DNA of 13,441 nucleotides from Firmicutes bacterium UBA3920 (GTDB lineage Bacteria; Bacillota; Clostridia; Caldicoprobacterales; Xylanivirgaceae): contig DGES01000048.1 of assembly GCA_002386065.1 (NCBI GenBank), positions 1-13,441 on the forward strand. The letters run 5' to 3'. Position numbers and translations under genes: made by a program. The stretch's first letter is position 1; the number at the start of each line of letters is the position of its first letter. The notes under the pieces were generated by a model. That model ran no database searches. It was not told where the DNA came from and saw nothing but the letters and a program-made list of their open reading frames with translations. Shown here in pieces: positions 1 to 6,550 of this stretch.

Positions 1-19
1 AGATGTGTATAAGAGACAG
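1..19. other. Tn5/Nextera mosaic-end adapter (sequencing artefact)
   Basis: The first 19 bases read AGATGTGTATAAGAGACAG, identical to the 19-bp Tn5 mosaic end used in transposase-based (Nextera) libraries. Its exact placement at base 1 and full-length match make chance very unlikely. I infer untrimmed adapter at a contig end. Genomic sequence should be taken to begin at about base 20, and nothing biological should be read into this stretch. Confidence 0.96.
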
Positions 20-165
20 ATATATAACCATGTACAGCCTATATCGAAAATATCTGTCAGATCCTCTATGTTTTTTGTGTTTATATCTCGCACTAAACCA
101 CCGATAGATAAAAAGTAAAGCATCACTATAGATATTAAAGTTGTATAATATATCATCTTGCCCAA
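20..165 (-). CDS. Partial small protein with N-terminal membrane segment, C-terminus lost at contig end
   Basis: I do not recognise this gene. An open frame starts at a TTG (163-165) preceded by GGAGG at 173-177 with 7-nt spacing, and stays open to the contig end (about 48 codons). The next in-frame ATG (154-156) lies 16 nt from the GGAGG, so the TTG is preferred. The protein begins Met-Gly-Lys-Met and has a hydrophobic stretch at about residues 4-24 (Ile/Leu/Tyr/Val rich). This is followed by a polar, acidic part that includes Asn-Thr-Lys-Asn-Ile-Glu-Asp-Leu. The pattern suggests a signal anchor or signal peptide with the remainder outside the cell. It lies 105 nt after the subunit D stop with no convincing terminator between, so it could be the last gene of the ATPase operon. 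The last native codon is interrupted by the adapter. Confidence 0.5.
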
Positions 166-172
166 CTTGATC

Positions 173-177
173 CCTCC
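173..177 (-). promoter_or_regulatory. Shine-Dalgarno deciding a TTG start
   Basis: GGAGG on the minus strand, 7 nt before the TTG at 165. This spacing selects the TTG over the downstream ATG at 156 for the partial membrane-anchored protein. Confidence 0.55.
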
Positions 178-262
178 ACAAAATACAATCAATATTTTGA
201 TTATTACCAGTTGGACAAAATGTATTCAAGTAAAAAGGACATAAGGCATAATAACCTCATAT

Positions 263-270
263 CCTCCTTT
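263..270 (-). promoter_or_regulatory. Orphan Shine-Dalgarno after subunit D
   Basis: AAAGGAGG sits immediately after the subunit D stop codon (271-273) but has no good partner. The first ATG (258-260) is only 2 nt away and opens an 18-codon hydrophobic peptide. The next ATG (247-249) is 13 nt away and opens just 7 codons. It may serve a very small leader peptide or be the remnant of a lost gene. Confidence 0.4.
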
Positions 271-912
271 CTAAGCCTCCCGTTCTTCCATCATATCTTT
301 TACTTTCATAAGTCGGGTTCTGCTAGCTCTATCATTTTCATCTAATTTCATAGTTATATATCGTATTGTTTCCTCTAATTGAGGAATCATAACATATTCA
401 AGGGCATTTACCCTACGTCTTGTCTTTTCTATCTCGTCTGCAAGCATCTGGCAAGTCTTTTCTATCTCAGCAAGTTCTAACATTTTAGGAAGAATATCAG
501 AAAAAGTACTTATAGCTACATCAAGTTCAGCAGATGTACTTGCAAAACTATAGGGATAGGGAGATACTCCCTCTACGCTGGTCTGCTCCACCTCTATAAC
601 CGGTACATGCACATTCATTATATTTTTTTTGGATATATCAAGCTTTACTTGTCGAGTAGGAAACATTATAGCTTCTTCAAGCATCTCCGGCGACATAACT
701 GCCCTTGCCATAAGAAAATTTTCAAGGGCTATTTCCAGCTCCTCTTCAACTACTTCTCTAATTTCCTTGTTTTTACGTATTAGTTCCATGTAGCGCCTTA
801 CCATCTCATCCCGTTTATCCTTTAAAAGCTTATGTCCTCTAGTAGCTACTGCAAGACGTTCCTTAAGACGAGAAAGCTCCATACGAGTAGGATTGACATT
901 CATAATTGCCAT
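271..912 (-). CDS. atpD: V/A-type ATPase subunit D (central rotor shaft)
   Basis: Subunit D (E. hirae NtpD) is the coiled-coil shaft that turns inside the A3B3 head and, with F, passes torque to the membrane ring. The 213-residue length is normal. The N-terminus carries the family signature Asn-Pro-Thr-Arg-Met-Glu-Leu followed by a Leu-Lys-x-Arg-Leu segment and Gly-His-Lys-Leu-Leu-Lys-Asp-Lys-Arg-Asp (about residues 7-36). Long charged helices lie at about 10-75 and 145-205, forming the antiparallel coiled coil, with a globular middle part. The ATG at 912 is supported by AGGAGG at 921-926 with 8-nt spacing; this site is encoded by the poly-glutamate tail of subunit B. Three bases separate it from the B stop, so translation is probably coupled. 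It is the last recognisable ATPase gene of the operon. Confidence 0.96.
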   Translation of the reverse strand: MAIMNVNPTRMELSRLKERLAVATRGHKLLKDKRDEMVRRYMELIRKNKEIREVVEEELEIALENFLMARAVMSPEMLEEAIMFPTRQVKLDISKKNIMNVHVPVIEVEQTSVEGVSPYPYSFASTSAELDVAISTFSDILPKMLELAEIEKTCQMLADEIEKTRRRVNALEYVMIPQLEETIRYITMKLDENDRASRTRLMKVKDMMEEREA

Positions 913-915
913 GTC

Positions 916-2298
916 TTATTCCTCCTCTTCTCCAGGAAAATACCTATCTATATACTCATCTCTAATTCGCTTAAGTTCCTCTCTAGGAAGTATAGATAGA
1001 AGCTCCCAGCCAATATTGAGTGTCTCCTCAATAGTACGATCCGTTTCAAAACCCTGTGATATATAACTGTCTTCAAATTCATCGGCAAACTTTGCATAGA
1101 GTTTATCCATATCACTAAGTGCAGCATCACCTAATATCACCGCAAGTTCTTTTGCCTCCTTGCCTCGAGCATATGCAGCAAATAACTGATTCATAGTATC
1201 AGCATGGTCCTCTCGTGTCTTACCCCGTCCTATACCCTTATCTTTGAGCCTAGATAGAGAAGGTAATACATCTATTGGAGGGGTAACACCTTTCCTATAT
1301 AGTTCTCTACTCAATATTATCTGTCCCTCGGTTATATATCCGGTAAGGTCGGGAATTGGATGTGTCTTATCATCCTCTGGCATAGTCAATATTGGAATTT
1401 GGGTGATTGAACCTGTCTTTCCTGTAATCCTGCCAGCCCTCTCATACATAGAAGCAAGATCCGTATATAGATATCCTGGGTATCCTCTTCGCCCTGGTAC
1501 TTCTTTTCGAGCCGCCGATGTCTCCCGTAGGGCTTCTGCATAATTTGTTATATCAGTCAATATGACAAGTACATGCATATCCTTTTCAAATGCAAGATAT
1601 TCTGCCGCAGTAAGAGCCATACGCGGAGTAGCTATACGTTCTATGGCTGGGTCATCTGCTAAATTCATAAACAATACTGCACGCTCTATTGCACCTGTTC
1701 GCTCAAAATCTGTAATAAAAAAATCAGCTTCTTCAAAAGTTATACCTATTGCAGCAAATACAACAGCAAACCTACTATCACTACCAATAACTTTTGCCTG
1801 TCTCGCTATCTGAGCAGCTAATTGTGCATGTGGTAGACCTGAACCCGAAAATATAGGTAATTTTTGTCCCCTAACCAGAGTATTTAGACCATCTATTGCA
1901 GATATTCCTGTCTGAATAAACTCAGACGGATAATCACGAGCTGCAGGATTTATAGGCTCACCATTTATATCCATACGTTTTTCTGCAATTATCCTAGGCC
2001 CACCATCTATGGGTTCACCCATGCCGTCAAATACCCTACCTAGCATGTCCTCAGAAACAGATAGTTCTATCCCTCTACCTAAGAAACGTGCCTTACTCTC
2101 ACTTATCTGTAAACCTTGGGAGCCTTCAAAGAGCTGTACTAAAGCCTTATCACCGTCTAATTCCAATACCCTACCACGCCTAATCTCTCCATTTGCCTGT
2201 TCTATCTCCACAAGTTCATCAAATTTAGCACCTTCTACATTTTCAACTAACATAAGTGGACCTACAACTTCCCGTATAGTCTTATATTCCTTAAGCAT
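916..2298 (-). CDS. atpB: V/A-type ATPase subunit B (non-catalytic head subunit)
   Basis: Subunit B (NtpB) alternates with A in the head hexamer and completes the nucleotide sites at the A/B interfaces. The start is placed at the ATG at 2298 (460 residues), giving an N-terminus of Met-Leu-Lys-Glu-Tyr-Lys-Thr. It has GGAGG at 2307-2311 with 8-nt spacing, while the in-frame ATG at 2313 has no good site. The degenerate P-loop region Ser-Gly-Ser-Gly-Leu-Pro-His lies at about 151-157, as expected for a non-catalytic subunit. The motif Pro-Ser-Leu-Ser-Arg-Leu places the arginine finger at residue 350, the same number as in E. hirae NtpB, which also supports this start. The C-terminus ends Gly-Glu-Glu-Glu-Glu. 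The gene overlaps the A stop by 8 bases (ATGCTTAA) and precedes D by 3 bases. Confidence 0.97.
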   Translation of the reverse strand: MLKEYKTIREVVGPLMLVENVEGAKFDELVEIEQANGEIRRGRVLELDGDKALVQLFEGSQGLQISESKARFLGRGIELSVSEDMLGRVFDGMGEPIDGGPRIIAEKRMDINGEPINPAARDYPSEFIQTGISAIDGLNTLVRGQKLPIFSGSGLPHAQLAAQIARQAKVIGSDSRFAVVFAAIGITFEEADFFITDFERTGAIERAVLFMNLADDPAIERIATPRMALTAAEYLAFEKDMHVLVILTDITNYAEALRETSAARKEVPGRRGYPGYLYTDLASMYERAGRITGKTGSITQIPILTMPEDDKTHPIPDLTGYITEGQIILSRELYRKGVTPPIDVLPSLSRLKDKGIGRGKTREDHADTMNQLFAAYARGKEAKELAVILGDAALSDMDKLYAKFADEFEDSYISQGFETDRTIEETLNIGWELLSILPREELKRIRDEYIDRYFPGEEEE

Positions 2299-4066
2299 AT
2301 TGTCCACCTCCATCTGATAGTAGTTCGCGTATCTGTTCTCTTATTTCACCCATTATATCATCCAATTCTTCTAAGTTTTCTTCAGATATATACTTAGCAC
2401 GACCTATACGTTCCCTAACAGGAAGAGATATCAATTCATTAAATTCCACACCTTCATCTAGGGCCTGTTTGGCCTCTTTATGAAAAGTTAATATTAACTT
2501 TAACATCTTATATTGCTTTTCCATAGATGTATACGTATCCACTTCATGAAATGCATTTTGATGTAGATAATCTTCCCTTATGGAACGCGCAGTCTCAAGG
2601 ACTAACCTGTCTCGAAGGGATAGGGCATCTATTCCTACAAGCCTGACTATTTCTTCTAGTTCTGCCTCCCTTTGAAGCAGTGCCATAGCCTCTTGTCTCT
2701 GAATATTAAAATCAGATGCCACATTATCTTCCATCCATTGACTCAATCTATCTATATAAAGTGAATAACTATTTAACCAGTTGATTGCCGGAAAATGCCT
2801 TCTGTACGCTAGTTGAGCATCTAGACCCCAAAAAACTTTTACAATCCTAAGTGTAGCCTGTGTAACTGGTTCAGATAGATCACCACCTGGAGGAGAAACC
2901 GCACCTATGGCACTTATAGCCCCTTCACGTTCTTCATTACCTAAACAGATAACCCTACCTGCCCTCTCATAAAATTCAGCAAGCCTAGAACCTAAATAAG
3001 CAGGATAGCCCTCTTCACCTGGCATCTCCTCTAGTCTACCTGACATCTCACGAAGGGCTTCTGCCCATCTAGATGTGGAATCAGCCATTATTGCTACTTT
3101 ATATCCCATATCCCTAAAATATTCGGCTATAGTTATACCTGTATATATGGATGCCTCTCTAGCTGCAACAGGCATATCAGAAGTATTTGCTATAAGTACA
3201 GTTCGTTTCATTAAAGGCTCCCCAGTCTTTGGATCTACAAGCTCTGGGAATTCTCTTAATACATCTGTCATTTCATTGCCCCGTTCTCCACAGCCTACAT
3301 ATACAATTATATCTGCATCTGCCCATTTTGCTAATTGATGCTGTACTACGGTCTTTCCACTGCCAAAAGGACCTGGTACTGCTGCAACTCCTCCCTTTGC
3401 CACAGGAAAAAATGTATCAATTACCCGTTGCCCTGTTATCATAGGAGCATTAGGAGGCAATTTTTCTTTATATGGTCTACCTATTCTGACAGGTGTCTTC
3501 TGCATCATAGTAATATCTAGTACTTTATCTTCTTTAGTACGTATCTTAGCTATGGGGTCAACTACAGTTGCATCTCCCATCTCATGCAACCACTCTATAG
3601 TCCCTTCTATTCCCACAGGTACCATTATCTTTTGTTCAACGATAGATGTCTCTTTGACAGTACCCAGTACATCCCCGGCAGTCACAAAATCGCCTACTTT
3701 AGCCACAGGTACAAAGTTCCACATCTTTTCTCTATCTAGCGAAGGTACATCAACTCCCCTAGCTATTCTATCACCTGCTATCTCCATAACATCATCCAAT
3801 GGCCTTTGAATACCGTCATATATTGCTCCTATAAGACCCGGTCCTAATTCAACTGATAGGGGTTCGCCTGTGGAAAAGACAGGCTCTCCAGGACCTATCC
3901 CTGCCGTCTCCTCATAAACCTGTATAGAGGCCCTATCTCCCCTTAATTCTATTATCTCTCCTATGAGATGTTTTTCACTTACACGAACTACATCATACAT
4001 CTTGGCATCTGCCATGCCCTCTGCAACGACTAGAGGTCCAGATACTTTTACAATTCTACCTTCCAT
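2291..4066 (-). CDS. atpA: V/A-type ATPase subunit A (catalytic head subunit)
   Basis: Subunit A (NtpA) binds and hydrolyses ATP. The 591-residue length is typical. In order it has an N-terminal beta-barrel (about 1-70), the A-specific 'non-homologous' insertion (about 115-190), then the nucleotide-binding domain. The Walker A motif Gly-Pro-Phe-Gly-Ser-Gly-Lys-Thr is at 232-239, the catalytic glutamate is in Gly-Glu-Arg at 260-262, and the Walker B region ends in Met-Ala-Asp-Ser-Thr-Ser-Arg-Trp at about 327-334. The helical C-terminal domain follows. All catalytic residues I can check are present. The ATG at 4066 follows the F stop by 7 bases, with AGAGGG about 10 nt upstream. The Gly-Gly-Gly tail encodes the ribosome binding site used by B, and the stop overlaps the B start. 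Confidence 0.98.
   Translation of the reverse strand: MEGRIVKVSGPLVVAEGMADAKMYDVVRVSEKHLIGEIIELRGDRASIQVYEETAGIGPGEPVFSTGEPLSVELGPGLIGAIYDGIQRPLDDVMEIAGDRIARGVDVPSLDREKMWNFVPVAKVGDFVTAGDVLGTVKETSIVEQKIMVPVGIEGTIEWLHEMGDATVVDPIAKIRTKEDKVLDITMMQKTPVRIGRPYKEKLPPNAPMITGQRVIDTFFPVAKGGVAAVPGPFGSGKTVVQHQLAKWADADIIVYVGCGERGNEMTDVLREFPELVDPKTGEPLMKRTVLIANTSDMPVAAREASIYTGITIAEYFRDMGYKVAIMADSTSRWAEALREMSGRLEEMPGEEGYPAYLGSRLAEFYERAGRVICLGNEEREGAISAIGAVSPPGGDLSEPVTQATLRIVKVFWGLDAQLAYRRHFPAINWLNSYSLYIDRLSQWMEDNVASDFNIQRQEAMALLQREAELEEIVRLVGIDALSLRDRLVLETARSIREDYLHQNAFHEVDTYTSMEKQYKMLKLILTFHKEAKQALDEGVEFNELISLPVRERIGRAKYISEENLEELDDIMGEIREQIRELLSDGGGQYA
2307..2311 (-). promoter_or_regulatory. Shine-Dalgarno deciding the subunit B start
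   Basis: GGAGG lies inside the last codons of subunit A, 8 nt before the ATG at 2298. The earlier in-frame ATG at 2313 overlaps the site itself and has no upstream site of its own, so 2298 is chosen. Confidence 0.8.
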
Positions 4067-4073
4067 CGACTAT

Positions 4074-4397
4074 CTACCCTCTTTCTCCAAATAGAATATC
4101 TACCCCAATGGCCTTTTCTACGTTGTCCTTAATACTTTGCATTCCCAAACCAATGCTTCCTTGATTGTTTGGAATAGGAATTATTGCTGGAAAGGGCACA
4201 GTCTTATATCTATCTATGGTCTCACCTATCTCCTTGGCAATGAACTCTGTAACAAATATAACAGCATAATCCTCTTTGGCAAGTCTATTTATGAGTAAAC
4301 TCGCCTCCTTTGGCTCCCTAACGGGAAATACTGATAAACCAAGGAGTTTAAAACCCAATATTGAATCCCTATCTCCTACAACTCCTATTTTATACAT
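4074..4397 (-). CDS. atpF: V/A-type ATPase subunit F (central rotor)
   Basis: Subunit F (NtpG in E. hirae naming) binds the D shaft at the base of the head and helps regulate rotation. The start is placed at the ATG at 4397, giving 107 residues beginning Met-Tyr-Lys-Ile-Gly-Val-Val-Gly-Asp-Arg-Asp-Ser, the usual N-terminus of the family. A longer frame from a GTG at 4418 has no ribosome binding site and adds residues the family lacks. The fold is a small Rossmann-like alpha/beta domain: strands near 2-7, 52-58 and 75-83, then Asn-Asn-Gln-Gly-Ser and a C-terminal helix. The ATG overlaps the subunit C stop by 8 bases (ATGTATAA). A modest AAAGG lies 13 nt upstream, so coupling to C is likely. 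A follows after 7 bases. Confidence 0.94.
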   Translation of the reverse strand: MYKIGVVGDRDSILGFKLLGLSVFPVREPKEASLLINRLAKEDYAVIFVTEFIAKEIGETIDRYKTVPFPAIIPIPNNQGSIGLGMQSIKDNVEKAIGVDILFGERG

Positions 4398-5439
4398 ACG
4401 TATCACGTAACCTTTCACGAATTTTGTCTGCTGGAATGTTATTTACTTTGCCCACCATTATGACCCTTATATTTTCTATCTCATTTTCTTTAGCAAGTAT
4501 GTATCCAGCTATAGGTTGTATACCCATAAAGTCCCCTCTTTGGGACTTCACATAATCTAATAAAAAATTCCCCGAGAGCCTTTCATATTCAGTGAAGGTA
4601 TTTGTGCTCAATAAACTTTTTACTCCTCTATCCACCACATCAAAATACATTGTAGAGGAAAAACTATCTGATACTGTATCAAATGATCTCTCAAAGGCCT
4701 CTTCTAACATAGCCTCTTCAATGTAGCCATAGGGCATAAATACTTCCTTTGCAAATGTGAAATCTGCACCTATATTTTTAACCCTAAGCAGGGAACGTAT
4801 ATTTATAAGATCCACTTCACGTTTAAAATATGCTTCCATAAATGTCTGACGCTTTTCTCGACATACTTTAAAAATATACCTATACATAGCTCTATCTAAT
4901 GCCACATCAATATGTTGTGGATCTATCATCTTTTTTAACGTATAATCTTCATGTATCTTTTTTAGTGGTTCCCTCAAATATTCAGGAAGATCACTATATA
5001 GAACATCAGTATTCTCTTTATCAGTGCTATCATCGCTCTTAAAAGCCTCTTCTAGCGTTCCTCTGAGTTTATCTAATGGTAGTGTTCCCATTTCACTTAA
5101 AAATTCTGGATCTTCCATTCCTAAAAAACTAGCCTTTAAGAGTACCTTTGCATTGTGCACATCATATTTTATAAAGAATAAATCTGTTAACTCTTCATCT
5201 GGTGTCACAGTCTTTATAAATTCATATAGAACCCTCAGCTCTGAAGCAAGCAAAAACTCATAGTCATGGGGAGATGATAGCTCCGACACCTTAGAGCCGT
5301 ATTCTGTCTCTGAAAGTATCTTTAATGCCTCTTGAACCGTTTCAGCATCTAACATACGCTCCATCCTGTCAAAGGTCAATAACTTAGGCTCCAATGCCCA
5401 GATGCGACCTGTTGCATATTGATAAGTAGTTGGACGCAT
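4390..5439 (-). CDS. atpC: V/A-type ATPase subunit C (rotor-ring adaptor)
   Basis: Subunit C (NtpC; d-type subunit) is the funnel-shaped adaptor that sits on the K ring and holds the D/F shaft. The chosen start is the ATG at 5439 (349 residues, Met-Arg-Pro-Thr-Thr-Tyr), with AGGGGAG at 5448-5454 and 8-nt spacing. An upstream GTG at 5448 overlaps that site and is unlikely. The protein is almost all alpha-helical and soluble, as expected. Motifs seen include an early Tyr-Ala-Thr-Gly-Arg-Ile segment, a Phe-Phe-Ile-Lys-Tyr-Asp-Val-His-Asn-Ala-Lys helix at about residues 88-98, and a second repeat of similar type, Glu-Val-Asp-Leu-Ile-Asn-Ile-Arg-Ser-Leu-Leu-Arg, near 207-218. It starts 5 bases after the E stop and overlaps F by 8 bases. 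Confidence 0.94.
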   Translation of the reverse strand: MRPTTYQYATGRIWALEPKLLTFDRMERMLDAETVQEALKILSETEYGSKVSELSSPHDYEFLLASELRVLYEFIKTVTPDEELTDLFFIKYDVHNAKVLLKASFLGMEDPEFLSEMGTLPLDKLRGTLEEAFKSDDSTDKENTDVLYSDLPEYLREPLKKIHEDYTLKKMIDPQHIDVALDRAMYRYIFKVCREKRQTFMEAYFKREVDLINIRSLLRVKNIGADFTFAKEVFMPYGYIEEAMLEEAFERSFDTVSDSFSSTMYFDVVDRGVKSLLSTNTFTEYERLSGNFLLDYVKSQRGDFMGIQPIAGYILAKENEIENIRVIMVGKVNNIPADKIRERLRDTYV

Positions 5440-5444
5440 ATTAA

Positions 5445-6059
5445 TCACTCCCCTGACTCATCTTCAAACAATATAGCAGCCACTTCAGGTTCTATCTCTT
5501 CTCGCATGACATTTAATATAGTTTCAAAGGAATTATTCAATTCAACGCCATCCGAGCGTATTACAAATCCAAATTTAAAATCTCCACCATCACTGGCAAC
5601 CTTTACCTTGCCCTGTTTCCCATCTGCCTTAAGCCTTTTATTCAGTTGCTTTATAATGCTACTGTCAGGTACACGCCCAGGTTCCTTAGGAAATACTACT
5701 TCTTCATTTCCCTTTAAGGAGCTTCCAAGAAGCATATTGAGTAGTAACTCTTCATATTCTTCATCTGACATATCTTTAATCTTCTCTAATACATATTCAA
5801 ATGCCTCATCTATGAGCTTTAGTTTTACAGACAGCTCATATTTTCTAATATCCATATTAGCAGCAGATAACAGCTTTCGTTTCTGTTCCTCTCCCAATAT
5901 CTCATTCTCTTTTAATATAGTCTGCCTCTTCTCCTCTGCTTCCCTTTCCTTAGATGCTATTATATCAGCCGCCTTTTTCTGTGCCTCTTCTATTATTTTA
6001 TTTGCCTCTTTTTGGGCATCTTCAATAATACGATTTTTTATGCTCAAAGCTCCATCCAT
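5445..6059 (-). CDS. atpE: V/A-type ATPase subunit E (peripheral stalk)
   Basis: Subunit E (NtpE) pairs with the small coiled-coil subunit H to form the peripheral stalks that stop the head from rotating. The 204-residue length is typical. Residues about 5-65 form a charged heptad-like coiled coil rich in Glu, Lys, Ala and Ile. Residues about 75-204 form the globular C-terminal domain that contacts subunit B, including Phe-Gly-Phe-Val-Ile-Arg-Ser-Asp-Gly-Val-Glu-Leu-Asn-Asn-Ser-Phe. The ATG at 6059 has AAGGGG 10-13 nt upstream, in the 18-nt gap after K. The opposite strand carries a long open frame across the same bases. That frame is a shadow: its Ser-rich translation results from Glu- and Lys-rich codons read backwards. 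Confidence 0.94.
   Translation of the reverse strand: MDGALSIKNRIIEDAQKEANKIIEEAQKKAADIIASKEREAEEKRQTILKENEILGEEQKRKLLSAANMDIRKYELSVKLKLIDEAFEYVLEKIKDMSDEEYEELLLNMLLGSSLKGNEEVVFPKEPGRVPDSSIIKQLNKRLKADGKQGKVKVASDGGDFKFGFVIRSDGVELNNSFETILNVMREEIEPEVAAILFEDESGE
5448..5454 (-). promoter_or_regulatory. Shine-Dalgarno deciding the subunit C start
   Basis: AGGGGAG spans the end of subunit E, 8 nt before the ATG at 5439. A GTG at 5448 would overlap this site, so the ATG is preferred. Confidence 0.75.
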
Positions 6060-6077
6060 GTAAATTCAACCCCTTAT

Positions 6078-6548
6078 TTATACAGCTATACCATTTACCA
6101 TGAGTATAGAAGCAAGTAGTGCAAGAACTGCATAGGTCTCAACCATAACAGCAAGTGTTATCGCCTTACCTGACTCCTCTGGCCTCTTGGCAATCAATCC
6201 TAACCCAGCTAAAACAGTCTTTCCCTGTATCACAGCCGATATAGGCCCTACAATTATTATAGGTAGGGCAGCACCAAATAGTTGCCAACCAGTATTTACA
6301 TCTACAGGCACCATAGTACCAAGCATATTTATCTTAGTCATCATTATAAATCCAACCAGTAATCCATATATCCCCTGTGTCGCAGGTAGAGCTTGGAGTA
6401 CTAACACCTGACCAAATTTATCTGGATCTTCGGCTATTATTCCTGCGCCGGCTTCACCTGCTTTTCCCACTGCCTTTGCAGAACCTATTCCTGGTAAACT
6501 AACCGATAACGCTATCCCTAAAATTGCAATTATTTGTCCCATTTCCAT
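6078..6548 (-). CDS. atpK: V/A-type ATPase subunit K (duplicated proteolipid, rotor ring; predicted Na+ site)
   Basis: Subunit K (NtpK) forms the membrane ring that carries the transported ion. At 156 residues it is the duplicated form with four membrane helices (about 4-25, 47-73, 86-109 and 128-153). The first pair is linked by a Gly/Ala-rich cytoplasmic loop containing Glu-Asp-Pro-Asp-Lys-Phe-Gly-Gln. Residues matching the E. hirae Na+ site are all present: Leu54, Thr57, Gln58 and Tyr61 in Leu-Pro-Ala-Thr-Gln-Gly-Ile-Tyr, Gln108 in Ile-Gln-Gly-Lys, and the carboxylate Glu137 in Val-Glu-Thr-Tyr-Ala. The first half has Gln where the second has Glu, so there is one carboxylate per four helices. 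The ATG at 6548 is served by GGAGG ending 10 nt upstream, inside the end of the I gene; I stops 2 bases before it. Confidence 0.97.
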   Translation of the reverse strand: MEMGQIIAILGIALSVSLPGIGSAKAVGKAGEAGAGIIAEDPDKFGQVLVLQALPATQGIYGLLVGFIMMTKINMLGTMVPVDVNTGWQLFGAALPIIIVGPISAVIQGKTVLAGLGLIAKRPEESGKAITLAVMVETYAVLALLASILMVNGIAV

Positions 6549-6550
6549 TA

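Noticed and set aside
187..202. AATCAA-TATT-TTGATT hairpin after the ATPase operon as a terminator
   Set aside because: The stem is only 6 bp and AT-rich. The following minus-strand bases GTATTTTG are not a proper U-run and lead straight into a ribosome site for the next frame.
2299..2313. Longer N-terminus for subunit B from the ATG at 2313
   Set aside because: The extra five codons lie in the ribosome site and add residues not found in the family. The shorter form puts the arginine finger at 350 as in E. hirae.
4398..4418. Longer N-terminus for subunit F from a GTG at 4418
   Set aside because: No ribosome site precedes the GTG, and the family N-terminus matches the ATG at 4397.
5419..6063. 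214-codon open frame on the plus strand opposite subunit E
   Set aside because: It lies wholly antisense to a clear, conserved ATPase gene. Its Ser-rich, low-complexity translation is what Glu/Lys-rich coiled-coil codons give when read backwards, and no ribosome site or homology is apparent.
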